Below, piece by piece: positions 49,426 through 60,932 of a DNA stretch of 64,000 nucleotides. A model generated the notes under the pieces. The model saw nothing but the letters and a program-made list of their open reading frames with translations. It did no database searches and was not told the DNA's origin. The stretch is from assembly GCA_000697355.1 (NCBI GenBank), contig JNEN01000776.1, positions 62,001 through 126,000 of the forward strand, in the 5' to 3' direction. The DNA is from Syncephalastrum monosporum B8922. Lineage: Eukaryota > Mucoromycota > Mucoromycetes > Mucorales > Syncephalastraceae. The first letter of the stretch is position 1. Each line of letters begins with the position of its first letter. Made by a program: the position numbers and the translations under genes.

Positions 49426-50659
49426 TTAGGCGCGTTCTTTGGCAGTCGGGCTCTCCCACGAGTAATCCTTGTAAGGGGCGAGCAGCGCTTGAATCTCCTC
49501 GAGGACCTTGACCTCGCTTTCCGGCACCTGCTCCTCGCCACGCTGGCGGCGTTTGACACTCTGCCAGGCCTCAATCGCCTTCTTCACGTCGTCCTTGTTC
49601 TCAAGACCAATGACAGTCGACTGCAGGTTGAACGTGTCGCGGCCGGTGAAGGCAAACTTGGATGCCAGCTCCGAGATGTTAAAGCCGGCGTTCTTGGCCA
49701 CCAGCGCCGCCTGTGCCGCCGCTGCACGCAGCTCGGCATGGGCGGGGTGCCACGCAGGCGGACCAGCATCGCGGAACAGCGCCATGGCGAGCGGCGAGGC
49801 ACTCATCACGTAACGCACACCCGCCGCTCGGAATTTAGGAGCATATTCGGCGAATTTGGTGTTCTGCAGCGAATAATGACAATACGACAGCACCACGTCC
49901 AAGGGCTGGCCTTGTGCGTGCTGGTGCTCGGCGATCTTGAGCAATACAGGCAGAGGATAGCCTACCCTCAAAAAGATGTATTAGGACATGAGTTCGAATG
50001 ACGCTCCCCGTTACTTTCTGTACCTGAGATACCGACATACTTGAGCTTGCCTTGTTTCTAAAGACCCACCGAAATGTTCCTGTCAGATTCCCTATTCGCT
50101 TTCTTTTTTTCCCACACGGATATAATGAGTGGCGGTTTACCTTGAGATCAAAAAGGGCGTCAAGGACGTAGCCAGGGCCGACAACCTGTTCAAAAGGGAC
50201 AAACTCGACGTCGTGCGCGAGGACGACGTCGAGATAGTCCGTGCGGAGACGCTTCATGCTCTCGGCGACGCTGGCCCGGATGCGCTCGGCCGAGTAGTCC
50301 ATGTCCTTGGTCGTATAGCCATAGCGACCGACCTTGGTCTGCAGATAGTACGTCGAACGCGGAAACTCCTCACGCAGCGCATCGAGTGCATCACCGAGAA
50401 TGTACTCGCTGCGGCCATAGTAAGGCGAGGTGTCAAACACATTGATGCCTACGTGCAAGCTGAATGCGTGAGCGAGTCTTGAAAGGAAAGCCATGCCATG
50501 CCAATTAACTGCATGTCACTTACCCGAGCGAAGGGCTTCACGGCAGGCAGCCTCCGGCCAGGAAGGGTCAATCGCGTCATACGTGCCGGACAGGGCGCCT
50601 GCGCCGTATCCCAGCTCAGAAGGTTGGAAGTCGTCTTGGTTGACGTTCTGTGGTGCCAT
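49426..50659 (-). CDS. ARA2: Aldo-keto reductase, D-arabinose/L-galactose dehydrogenase type
   Basis: Four exons, 50659-50524, 50448-50141, 50057-50024 and 49961-49426, give 337 residues. AKR motifs: GINVFDTSPYYGRSEYILGDAL (Asp and catalytic Tyr), YLQTKVGRYG (Lys), YLDVVLAHDVEFV (His), GKLKYVGISGYPLPVL and VLSYCHYSL. Similarity is to yeast Ara2 and plant L-galactose dehydrogenase, which oxidise aldoses to lactones in erythro-/L-ascorbate synthesis using NAD+. Start: ATG at 50659 (MAPQ). A second possible start is an exon at 50725-50714 (MVVL) with donor GTAAGT whose acceptor removes exactly the MAPQ codons and joins to the same NVNQDDF. Confidence 0.88.
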
Positions 50660-52698
50660 TGCAGAGGAGATATTAATTCAAGACAGGAAAGACAGTTACG
50701 CGCCGTGACTTACGAGCACTACCATTTTTCGTGATACGAAAGAAACATTTTGCCCACGCTTTTAAATACGGATATGCAGGTTCCCTTCTGTGTTACCCTC
50801 GAGCACACGCTCTAAGTGGAAGAGATCAAAGAGTAGCAGCCTAGATCATCTTCTTCGTTTCATGCCAACGAGAGCCCTTTTTGTCACCTACCTATGTAAT
50901 AAGGACTGCTCTTATCTGATTTGCATGAAACTGTTGGGTCTGCCACTATGGATAACATACTACCACGTTCATCTTTTAGACCAAGATGCCCGCCGATAGC
51001 AACGATGATCCCAGCATACACTTCTATGGCTGGTTTTGTACCAAATAGGAATGAACAGTTTAAAGGATAGACTCAAGACCATCCTGTTACTACGTTACTG
51101 TATTTACTACGTGCCCAAACTTTTCTTTGGCCAGTTCATCAGTTTGTACGCCCTATGTTCATCTATTGAAGTTAAACATTAATGTTTGGAAAAGCTCCCA
51201 TGGAAATAGAATACAATACACGATATATATATATATTTAAGTATGTATATATATTTTATGATTCAAATAAAAGAGGACATTATCTTTTGCGCCCCATTAT
51301 GTACATATGACCTTTTGAAACGTGCACGGCGGTGGTCCAGGGTGTTGCAAATATTACATTCATAGTTCACTCATCTCCACTGCAAGCTTCTACAACGTAA
51401 GCTCATCGTATCCTATACAACAGTTTTCTCCGTACATATACAGCGTATGCGTTTTGTTGCGAATAGGCTCAACAAATACAGCACACCGTCACTAGAAGGT
51501 GTAGATCCCCTCTTTGAGCTGTCGAAGAGCGCTAAATGGTGTCGGTGAGGAGCACCATCTTCATGGCTTATGTTGGCCAGCTTCGTCCATTCTTACTGCA
51601 CATTACTAAGTATTAACATCCCCTTTTCGCAACGTGAGATACGCTAGTAGATATAAAATCCTATCAACCATTGAATTTAAAAAAATTAAAAATGAATAAT
51701 GAATAATTCAAGAGAAATCAGGCGGCACTGTCCAATTAAGGAGAAAGAGAAAAGTGATCACTCATTGAGAGTGAGAAGTGAACGTGTGAAGGCATTTCTA
51801 CGTGGCTAGGAAACAAACCTCCTGCACTTTCTGTCCCAATTATCCTGGGGACAAGGGAGAAAGGTCCCGCGCGAAGGACCTCCGTCATTTGAACTTACCC
51901 ACTGGCTTAAACGCTTTCTAAATTAAAAAGATTGGCTTGGGCCTCTTACAATAAGCCCACTCTGTACGTACAGGGAGCAAAAAGCGCCTTCTTTATGTGG
52001 TAAAATTTACCCGTGTAGCGCTCATCATTGACAGAGCGTGCTCGCATAAAGTACTATGGTTTCGCTCGCTACAATACCTCCCTCAAGACAATTTTTGATT
52101 TTTCGGCCTTTCGGGATACGGCTAGCGCGGGCTGTGTCGCAAAACCAAAATCGAGTCAAAAAAACGTGCCATCAAAGCGTATCGCCTGCGTTTTTAGGCA
52201 TATGGCCTCGTATAATATACAGTAGAATGTGAGACGTGAGAATGAAGACAACAGATCTATAGCAAAGAAGCAAAGTGGAGATACGATCGCTCAGAGGAGC
52301 TGCTGTGAATGCAGCATGATCGATGGTAAAGAAGAGAGTACATATTTGGAGTGCAGGGATGTGCATGTGACACAGTGTTTATGTAAGTCCATGCGTAAAC
52401 ATATCGTAGGCAGTGGGCATGTACCGTTCGATCCTTCGATCAAAAGAAAGGTTACTGCTGCTTAGTGACGTGTACTCCCTACACGCAATAACAACGAAAG
52501 GAGCGTAGGACTGCCCTGCATTGGGAAAAAAGAAAACCGATTTGAGGGTCTCCAAAGGAGCTGTCAGGCAAATAAATCAAAAAAAGCAGCATCTCGGGTC
52601 TTAAAATGGCAATGACTTGAATCGCCGTCACAAAGCCGCAAAAGAAAAAGGCAATCCTTGCAAGAAAAACAGGCCTTGTTCATACAGAGTCAATCACC
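50660..52698. other. 2-kb AT-rich spacer
   Basis: No supported gene. A (TA)n run at about 51224-51236 and an ATTAAAAATGAATAATGAATAATT cluster near 51680 are the only structures. An open frame 52229-52465 (+) has some Cys/His content but no recognisable motif. Confidence 0.4.
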
Positions 52699-53227
52699 AT
52701 GTTTATGCCTCAGGTAGTTTCAATGATTTGCAGCGTGGACACACCGATCACTTATCCTCTCTCATTCTTGCCAGCAACCCAAGTTGACGCCCGAGCAGAA
52801 GGCCCTGCTGCGCCAGCACACGATTGCCTCGGTTTCGAATTTCGTCACGATCGCCGTCCTGCTTCGTGCCGGTATGTAACTCAAGGGAAGAGGGGAGGGT
52901 GACGAAGAGGGGAGGGAGGGAAAGGGAACGAACGAGAGGAGTACGACCAGGAGAGGAGAGAGACAGACAGACAGACAGAGAGGATTGGATATAAAGGACA
53001 AGGGCAAAAACCAACGAAAGAACGAACGATTGAAAGGTGACAAAAAAAAAAAAGAGCGCGCGTGTTTCTGGGAGGACGTGTGCGTGTGTGTGTGTGTGTG
53101 TGTATATCTCAAAAGAAGGAAAAAAGAAGCAGGAGTGGAAAGGGTCCAACAATAACTCACTCCATCTTTTTTTTTTGTATCCCTTGCAGCGCCCTTCGCG
53201 GTGGACTACATCCAGAAACTCTTTTAA
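52699..53227 (+). CDS. TOM5: Mitochondrial outer-membrane translocase subunit Tom5
   Basis: Three exons, 52699-52713, 52775-52871 and 53190-53227, give 49 residues, the usual length of Tom5. The sequence starts MFMPQQPKLTPEQKALLRQ, an acidic/polar cytosolic head, followed by a single hydrophobic helix (NFVTIAVLLRAAPFAVDYIQKLF) with the conserved Pro-Phe-x-x-Asp-Tyr pattern near the end that is typical of fungal Tom5. It is a small tail-anchored subunit of the TOM complex that helps pass precursors to Tom40. Intron 2 (52872-53189) is 318 bp, several times longer than its neighbours, and is filled with GA-rich, ACAG and TG repeats. Confidence 0.82.
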
Positions 53228-53382
53228 GGATGCATGATTGATTATACAGTATATACATTGAATTTTTGTATGTGAGGCGAAATCGAAACGTGAACACGAT
53301 TATTAGACTTTGTAGATACAACGATACTCTGGCATGTCCTATATTACGTTTGAAGAATGTGAGAGTGTATGGGGATAGACCA

Positions 53383-53408
53383 ATATAACGATATATATAT
53401 CGTTATAT
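53383..53408. repeat. 26-bp perfect palindrome (ATATAACG...CGTTATAT)
   Basis: Arms ATATAACGATATA / TATATCGTTATAT are perfectly complementary with no loop; it could extrude as a cruciform or form a hairpin in the TOM5 3' transcript. Confidence 0.85.
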
Positions 53409-53865
53409 ATAATGAGCGGAGGATGTTGGATGGGATGGGAGATTTGGGGGGTTGTTCGGGGAGGAGAGGGAGATCGGCGCGCGTCCCGAAGATAGAAGCC
53501 AAAACGAGACACGCGCCATGCGGGCTTATGATGTGGTAAAAAGGTGTGGTGTGTGATGTGTGGTGCAAGGTGTGTAATATGTATGTAGAGCAATGCAAGC
53601 TGACAACCTACCCTTTATGTTATGTGCTTGCCCTTATTTCCTGTCAACCTACAACTCCTCTCCCTCTCTTTTTTAGTCTCTCGCTCTCTCTCTCTTTTTT
53701 ACGTTTCTTCTTTTGCTTTCTCTTTTTTCCTGCAGATTATACCCCACTTTTTCCCTCTCTCTGTTTCTCTGTCGCTCTCACTCTCTCTCCTCGTCTTCAC
53801 CTCCTCTTGCCTTCCTCTTCTTTGTCTATTTCATTTTTTCTTATTTCATTTTATTATAGCATTCA

Positions 53866-53931
53866 CATCCACACCACCACCACCACCACCACCACCTTTC
53901 CCACCTTTCCCACCTTTCCCACCTTTGATAC
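53866..53931. repeat. CCA and TTTCCCACC tandem repeats in 5' region
   Basis: About nine CCA/CAC triplets followed by four direct copies of a 9-bp TTTCCCACC unit, ending about 40 bp before the ATG of the coiled-coil gene. Confidence 0.85.
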
Positions 53932-53973
53932 CCCTCTTCCTCCTTCTTACCTTCCACTTGTCACTCGATTGCC

Positions 53974-55701
53974 ATGTTTGCGAAATCAAAGCGATTCCAA
54001 GACGGTACGTGTTTGAGCTGCACATAAGGTTTACGCTTACCTTTCAGGGCAGGACCCAAGGAATATATACCCGGCCCTGGAGAGTACAATGTCGAAACGG
54101 ATGAGTTGGGCAAGCACAAGCGTTATGGATTCCTCAATCAGACAAACCGTTTCAGCACCGAGGTCGCAGGTACATACATACACTCATACATGGAGCATAA
54201 CAACAATAACAATAGCGACTACGGCGCCATTAACACGTGTGAACATATAACTGACATTTTTATTTTATTTTTGGTATTATTTTTATCACAGATCCACCGC
54301 TTGACTTTTTTCCTGCAGGCGAGTATTCCCCCCCCAGCCTGTCGAGCGAACCCCGCCTGTCCCTCTCCACCAGCAGCAACAAAACCGAAGATGCCAAAAT
54401 TCGGCGCCAGATGACCGATATGACCACTCAGTTTGAGAAATACCGCCACACCATGCAAAAGGAAGTCGAAGCCCTGCAGCTCAAGAACCGCAAACTCGAA
54501 TCCTCCCTCCAGGCCGCGCTGTCAGATAAAACCAATACCCAGTCCACCCTTCTCACCAAGGACCAGGAACTCGCAGAGGCACGCTCCAGAAACAAAAGCC
54601 TGGAAAAATCGGTAAATTAATTCTCGTCGCCCTGGGTCCCTGCACATGTACATGTAGACTGAACCAAACTCCTCCTCTACTCTCGATTGATAGGTGGCCC
54701 GCTTAGAAAAGAGCATGGACAAGTCGCCCAAGGTCATCCAGTTGCAGAGACAGGTCGACCAACTGCACAAGGAACTCGATGCAGTGAAGGCCGAGACGGA
54801 GCGCGTGCGTGCCGATGCCCAGCAGCAGCAGACGCGGTCGGCCGAGACCCTGCAGGAGAAAGAGCACTCCATGGCAGACCTCCAGGAGCGCTTGTCGGAC
54901 CAGGCTGAAACACTGCGCACCATGGAATCCCGCCTCGAGCATGCCGAAGCGCTTCTCACCTCCTCCCAGGATCAGCACACACGGACAGTGGAAACGTTGC
55001 GAGCCCAGATGCAGACCCTCACCGACGAGCTCGAAGCAACGCGGGAGGACCTGACGAACAAAGAACGCGCGCATGAGGAGCTAGTACAGGAAATGCAGGC
55101 GCTGCGCAACGACATGGATGCCGTCAGCTTGCAAAAGACCAACCTTCAGACCGAGCTGCACGACGAGCGCGCGCAGCACCAGCAGGAACTCGAGCGCTGC
55201 CATGCGCTGCAGGCCAGGCTGGAGGAGGGCATGCAGCAGCTACAGGATAAGCTCAGCGAGCGAGACGAAGCCCTCCAGCGAGCGGAGACGCGCCACCAAG
55301 ACGACCAGCGCCTCCTCACTGAGACCCAGGCCACCGTGGCCGAGCAGGAGCAGCGCCTCGTACAAAAGGATCGGGTGGTGCAGCAGCTGCAGGTTCAGTT
55401 TCAGACCTATCGCCAGCACAGCACCCAGGTGACGCATGCGCTGCGCCAGCGTGTCAAGGCCATTGTCAGTTATCGGGACAGCGAGCTTGCCCGGGTGATG
55501 CATGAGCTGCGCGAGGCCAAGAAATTCATCAACGCGCAGGCCCAAAACGTAGACGGCTTGAAGTCTGAGTTGCATTGGATGTCGAAATGGAATCGGAACC
55601 TCCACGCTCTGTTCCGGGCCGCCCAGCAAGATACCGATCAATACATCGCCACCCTTTCGCTAGAAAAGCCCTCCCACGGTAAGACATCCATTGCACGCTA
55701 G
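53974..55701 (+). CDS. HMMR/RHAMM-like coiled-coil protein with a PG-rich (SHIPPO-type) N-terminus
   Basis: Four exons, 53974-54004, 54053-54169, 54319-54611 and 54694-55701, give 482 residues. The N-terminus MFAKSKRFQDGPKEYIPGPGEYNVETDEL..RYGFLNQTNRF resembles that of HMMR (a basic RF start, PSPGAYDV, then FQKSQRF). PGPGEY is the SHIPPO/sperm-tail PG-rich repeat, and AGEYSPP gives a second partial copy. From about residue 90 the protein is one long heptad-rich coiled coil (for example KVIQLQRQVDQLHKELDAVK) ending in HWMSKWNRNLHALFRAAQQDTDQY. It is probably a spindle- or microtubule-associated protein. A second in-frame acceptor at 54291 would add nine residues (DPPLDFFPA); the one used has a better pyrimidine tract. 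Confidence 0.75.
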
Positions 55702-56145
55702 ATTTAAATAAAGCACGAAGAAGAAAGGAGCGCTAATCTAGGATGTCTTTGAAAGGAGGCCTAATCAACGACTCGGGCTTTTTTGCCGTGAGTCCTGTAA
55801 AGAGCATACCCGAACAAGTACACTAAACAAAAATGAGGAATAGAAAAAATCATGAAATCATTCCGGCACACTAATAAACCTGTTTCGACCCCGTTACTGT
55901 GCATATCACCCCGTCGTGCCATTGACCTTGCCTCGACATAGACTTCTGCTTTTGTGTTTTGCTTACTAACCGTCCAAGTGCCACATCATCATATATTTCC
56001 CATTTCCTCCCAGTTGCGGCATGGTCTCGGATTTACAATTTTACCGCCACCGCGCCGCCCACGTCATTTATAAACCCCTCCTTGAGCGAGATAGCGGCGC
56101 TGACAAATCCGTGCTGATTTCACTTCTTCTTTCTTTATCCAAAAA
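55702..56145. other. Spacer, promoter of SDR gene
   Basis: 444 bp with no coding frame. CACGTCATTTATAAACC at about 56068-56084 contains an ACGTCA (CRE/ATF-like) core next to a TATAAA-type box about 65 bp before the start codon. Confidence 0.55.
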
Positions 56146-57018
56146 ATGTCCACCTACGTTATTACAGGAGCTTCGCGCGGTCTGGGTGTTGAGTTTGTCA
56201 AGCAGATCAAGGCCAAGGGCCACACCGTGATCGCCTGTGCTCGTGCACCCGAGAAGTCGGATGCATTGCAGGCGCTAGTCGATAACGAACGCGTCCACAG
56301 CCTCAAGCTCGATACGGTCGACCCCGCATCCATCAAGGTAAAGTGATAATTCAAATGGAATACACAGAGCAAACGTATCGTTGGATTGCCTTCTCACCTC
56401 TCTCTCTCTCGTGTCTACGTCCAGGCTGCCGTGGAAAAGATCTCCCAGTTGGCTCCGGGCGGTATCGACGTCCTGATCAACAACGCAGGTGTTGTGGGCG
56501 AGAGCGGCCGAGACACATTGACCACGTAAGTATCCAGCCGCGTCAGCGGCGTTAACGCACATGCAGAAAGAGAGAGAATTAGACACTCACATAATCCCTG
56601 TACATAATTCAGCTCTGCCGAGGATTACATCAACGTCTTCAAGACCAACGTCACCGGCACGTCGGACGTGACCCGCGCGCTCGTGCCTCTCCTGCGCAAG
56701 AAGGATACACGCCACATCTTCAACGTCTCGTCCATCCTCGGCTCAGTCGAAAACACGACCGCCGGTGGCAACGTGGCGTACCGCGTGTCCAAGGCGGCCG
56801 AGAACATGCTGAGCCGCGCGACGGCGGGCCAGCTCGCGTCCGAGAACTTTGTCGTCGTCGCCGTCCACCCCGGATGGGTGCAGACCGACATGGGCGGTGA
56901 GAAGGCGCCTGTTACCCCCGAGCAGTCGATCCGCGGCATGTTGTCTGTGTTTGACAAGGCCACCAAGGCGGATAACGGCACGTTTGTGGATTTTGAGGGC
57001 AACAAGTTGCCTTGGTAA
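56146..57018 (+). CDS. Short-chain dehydrogenase/reductase (C-factor/sniffer-like)
   Basis: Three exons, 56146-56337, 56425-56525 and 56613-57018, give 232 residues, the typical size of a classical SDR. The cofactor loop TGASRGLG (7-14), the structural NNAGV, the catalytic Ser in FNVSSILGSV, and YxxxK (AYRVSKAAEN) are all present, followed by VHPGWVQTDMGG. Arg rather than Asp after strand 2 (ACARAPEK) suggests NADP(H). Its substrate is unknown; the nearest functional names in memory are C-factor and carbonyl reductase-like SDRs. Each intron is 87 bp. Confidence 0.9.
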
Positions 57019-57668
57019 ATTCACCATATCAGAATGTAAATGATTCTGTCTCTACTAAATAAATTAAAGTTACCCATGTCGCATTGAATTTGAGAATGGC
57101 ACTGCCAAGCTTAAAGACTAATGGCCTATTCGCTCGACAGAGAGATAACATTGCTGGGTGCTCTATCCTGGTTGTAAAGGCCTCCTCGTACTTTCGCCTT
57201 CAGCCCATATTCTACGCAGCAAATTTCAAGCGTAAGGAAGACTTTTATGTCGGGACCATTTGAATCATGGGGTTTAGATGTTTCGTTACTAAAGAAACCA
57301 AGAGCCAAACAAAATCAGAAAACACCGCTTAATTCCTCGATGTATTTCACGCTGAAGGTGGAAAGGCTCATAGCAAGGATGATCATATTTATACACGCGA
57401 CGCGTAAGGGGGGGAAAAAGGGCCGGCCCCATCAAGCGGTGGGATCGGACTAGAGTGACCGAAGATTAAGTGGAGGTTGTGTTAACTCGTAGCCCAAGGC
57501 AAAGAGGCCCACTTGCACCCGAAGCGCAATCGAAGTACAGCTTGGACGAAGTGAGTCGAGTGGCACCGCTTGTATGGATAATAAAAAAGAAGAGTAAATA
57601 TATATTTAAAGTGGTGGAGTGTCTTCTTGTGTGTGTATCTACTGTATCATATACATGATTATCTACAT
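57019..57668. other. Convergent spacer SDR - YPT6
   Basis: 650 bp without a supported gene. Confidence 0.5.
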
Positions 57669-59267
<1,599 letters not shown>

Positions 59268-60536
59268 ATGGTGTGGGGAGGCAACGACAATGCAGTCGAG
59301 CGATGGGTGAAACAGCTGCGAGAGAATGACCCGAAACTGACAACATTGCACATTATGAGCATGCGCCGTCTCTCCTCACAAGATCTCGTCTCGATCTTTT
59401 CTGCGGTGAGCACCAACACGACGCTGAAGCAGCTCTATTGTTCAGGCCACGTCCTGGACACCGCCTCCGTCGAGGCTCTGGCCGAAGCCTTGACCCTCAA
59501 CGACTCGCTCGAGAGCTTGAATGTCGGCGCACCTGACTTTGGCCAGCAGCACGCGCTCTTCCAGGCCTTCGCCGAAGGCTTGGCCGCCAATGAAGGCTTG
59601 ATCGAGCTTGATCTCGAAAACAAGCAGATCGGGGACGACGCCATGGATGTCCTCAGCGTGGCCTTGCAGAAGAACCCGTCGCTGCGGCGCATCAACCTGG
59701 CGCGCAACCAGATTGGCGATGCGAGCTTGATGCGATGGGCAGCGCAGGATACGGCCCGGCTCGAGACACTGAATCTGGCCTCGAATGCACTCGGTGCACC
59801 TGGTGCGCAGGCCCTGGTTCCGGCCCTTCAGCACCTCCACACGCTCGACCTGTCCGACAACGCACTCGGCACGGGCGTCGTTGCGCTTGCAACCGCCCTC
59901 GCGCACTCGAGCCTGCGCTCCCTGAAGCTCGTCAACACGACGGAGCACGGCGATGCGCTGCTCGACGCCCTCAACCTCACACACAACAAGCACCTCGCCT
60001 GCCTCTGGCTCGACCAGACCCACATCCGTCGCGTGCCTGACAGCCTCGCGCTCGGCGTCCTGATCGAGCTGCGTATGCGCGAGAACCAACTCGACGACGC
60101 CGCCGCGCTTCAGCTCGCAAAGGCCCTGCAACACCACCCGCACGCGCTGTCCCTCGATCTCGGCCAGAACACGATCCAGTACCGCGGCATGGACGCCCTC
60201 CTCGGCGCCAACGTGGGCTACCTCGGTCTCTTTAGCAACCAGATCCGCGGCCTACAAGACGCAACGGACGACTCCCTCGATCTGTCCGCGAGCGTGATCG
60301 AGCGCCTCGACCTGGGTTGCAACAGCATCACCACCGACGACTTGGCTGTCATCGTCGGTTTGTTGTTGCAAGAAGGCGCGGCTCCCCGCCTGCGCTTGTT
60401 AGAGATGGGTGGCAACCACAAACCCGACGACGTGGATGCCTGGGACGCCCAAGTGGAGGCTCTGCAGGCAGCCCGCCCTGACCTGGAAGTCGTGTGGAAG
60501 TTGGCACCCCAGCAAGAAGATCAGCCTCCCATGTAA
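59268..60536 (+). CDS. Leucine-rich-repeat (RNI-like) protein
   Basis: Intronless, 422 residues, built almost entirely of ribonuclease-inhibitor-type repeats of about 28 residues: TLKQLYCSGHVLDTASVEALAEAL, LIELDLENKQIGDDAMDVLSVAL, LRRINLARNQIGDASLMRW, LETLNLASNALGAPGAQALVPAL, LHTLDLSDNALGTGVVALATAL and more to the C-terminus. No F-box, NACHT or membrane segment is present. It is a probable protein-interaction scaffold; its partner is unknown. GC content and third-position bias are high, unlike the spacers around it. Confidence 0.88.
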   Translation: MVWGGNDNAVERWVKQLRENDPKLTTLHIMSMRRLSSQDLVSIFSAVSTNTTLKQLYCSGHVLDTASVEALAEALTLNDSLESLNVGAPDFGQQHALFQAFAEGLAANEGLIELDLENKQIGDDAMDVLSVALQKNPSLRRINLARNQIGDASLMRWAAQDTARLETLNLASNALGAPGAQALVPALQHLHTLDLSDNALGTGVVALATALAHSSLRSLKLVNTTEHGDALLDALNLTHNKHLACLWLDQTHIRRVPDSLALGVLIELRMRENQLDDAAALQLAKALQHHPHALSLDLGQNTIQYRGMDALLGANVGYLGLFSNQIRGLQDATDDSLDLSASVIERLDLGCNSITTDDLAVIVGLLLQEGAAPRLRLLEMGGNHKPDDVDAWDAQVEALQAARPDLEVVWKLAPQQEDQPPM

Positions 60537-60932
60537 ATAGTCTTTTCTCTTCTTTTCCTGTTTCTCTGCATTGCAAATACATCTTTTCTCTGGTACATGT
60601 ACATTCTATCTTTTTCTTTCTGTGTGCTTTGTATGAATATGCATGTGTGTGTATATTGTATATTGTCAAAGGGTGGATCAGGAGAAAATATAGAAAAAAA
60701 AAAAAGAAAAGAAAAGGGAAAAAGAAAAGAGAACCGATGCATCACTGTGTTTTTCCAGACATCGAATAAAGTACAAAAAAGAAGATGAAACTCTAGATCG
60801 AAAGATAGGAAGCATGGGTATTCGCATGGTGAGATCCGTAGAGTATGATGACAGAAAGAAAGGGGGGAAAGAAAAAGAAAAACGAAACAAAGGGGGCCAG
60901 TGCAGCGAATGGGCTACCAAGCAGAACAGAAA
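60537..60932. other. Convergent 3' spacer LRR - MAPKK
   Basis: 396 bp, purine-rich A runs (A12 near 60692); no gene. Confidence 0.5.

Larger units (their letters stand above)
53228..53973. other. Spacer TOM5 - coiled-coil gene
   Basis: No coding region. It holds a 26-bp perfect palindrome (listed separately), then long CT-rich sequence and CCA/TTTCCCACC tandem repeats that lie in the promoter or 5' UTR of the next gene. Confidence 0.55.

Noticed and set aside
52229..52465. 78-codon Cys/His-containing frame
   Set aside because: Cys spacing fits no zinc-binding pattern I know; no supporting exon.
59442..60143. 233-codon minus-strand frame opposite the LRR gene
   Set aside because: Antisense shadow caused by strong codon bias of the plus-strand gene.
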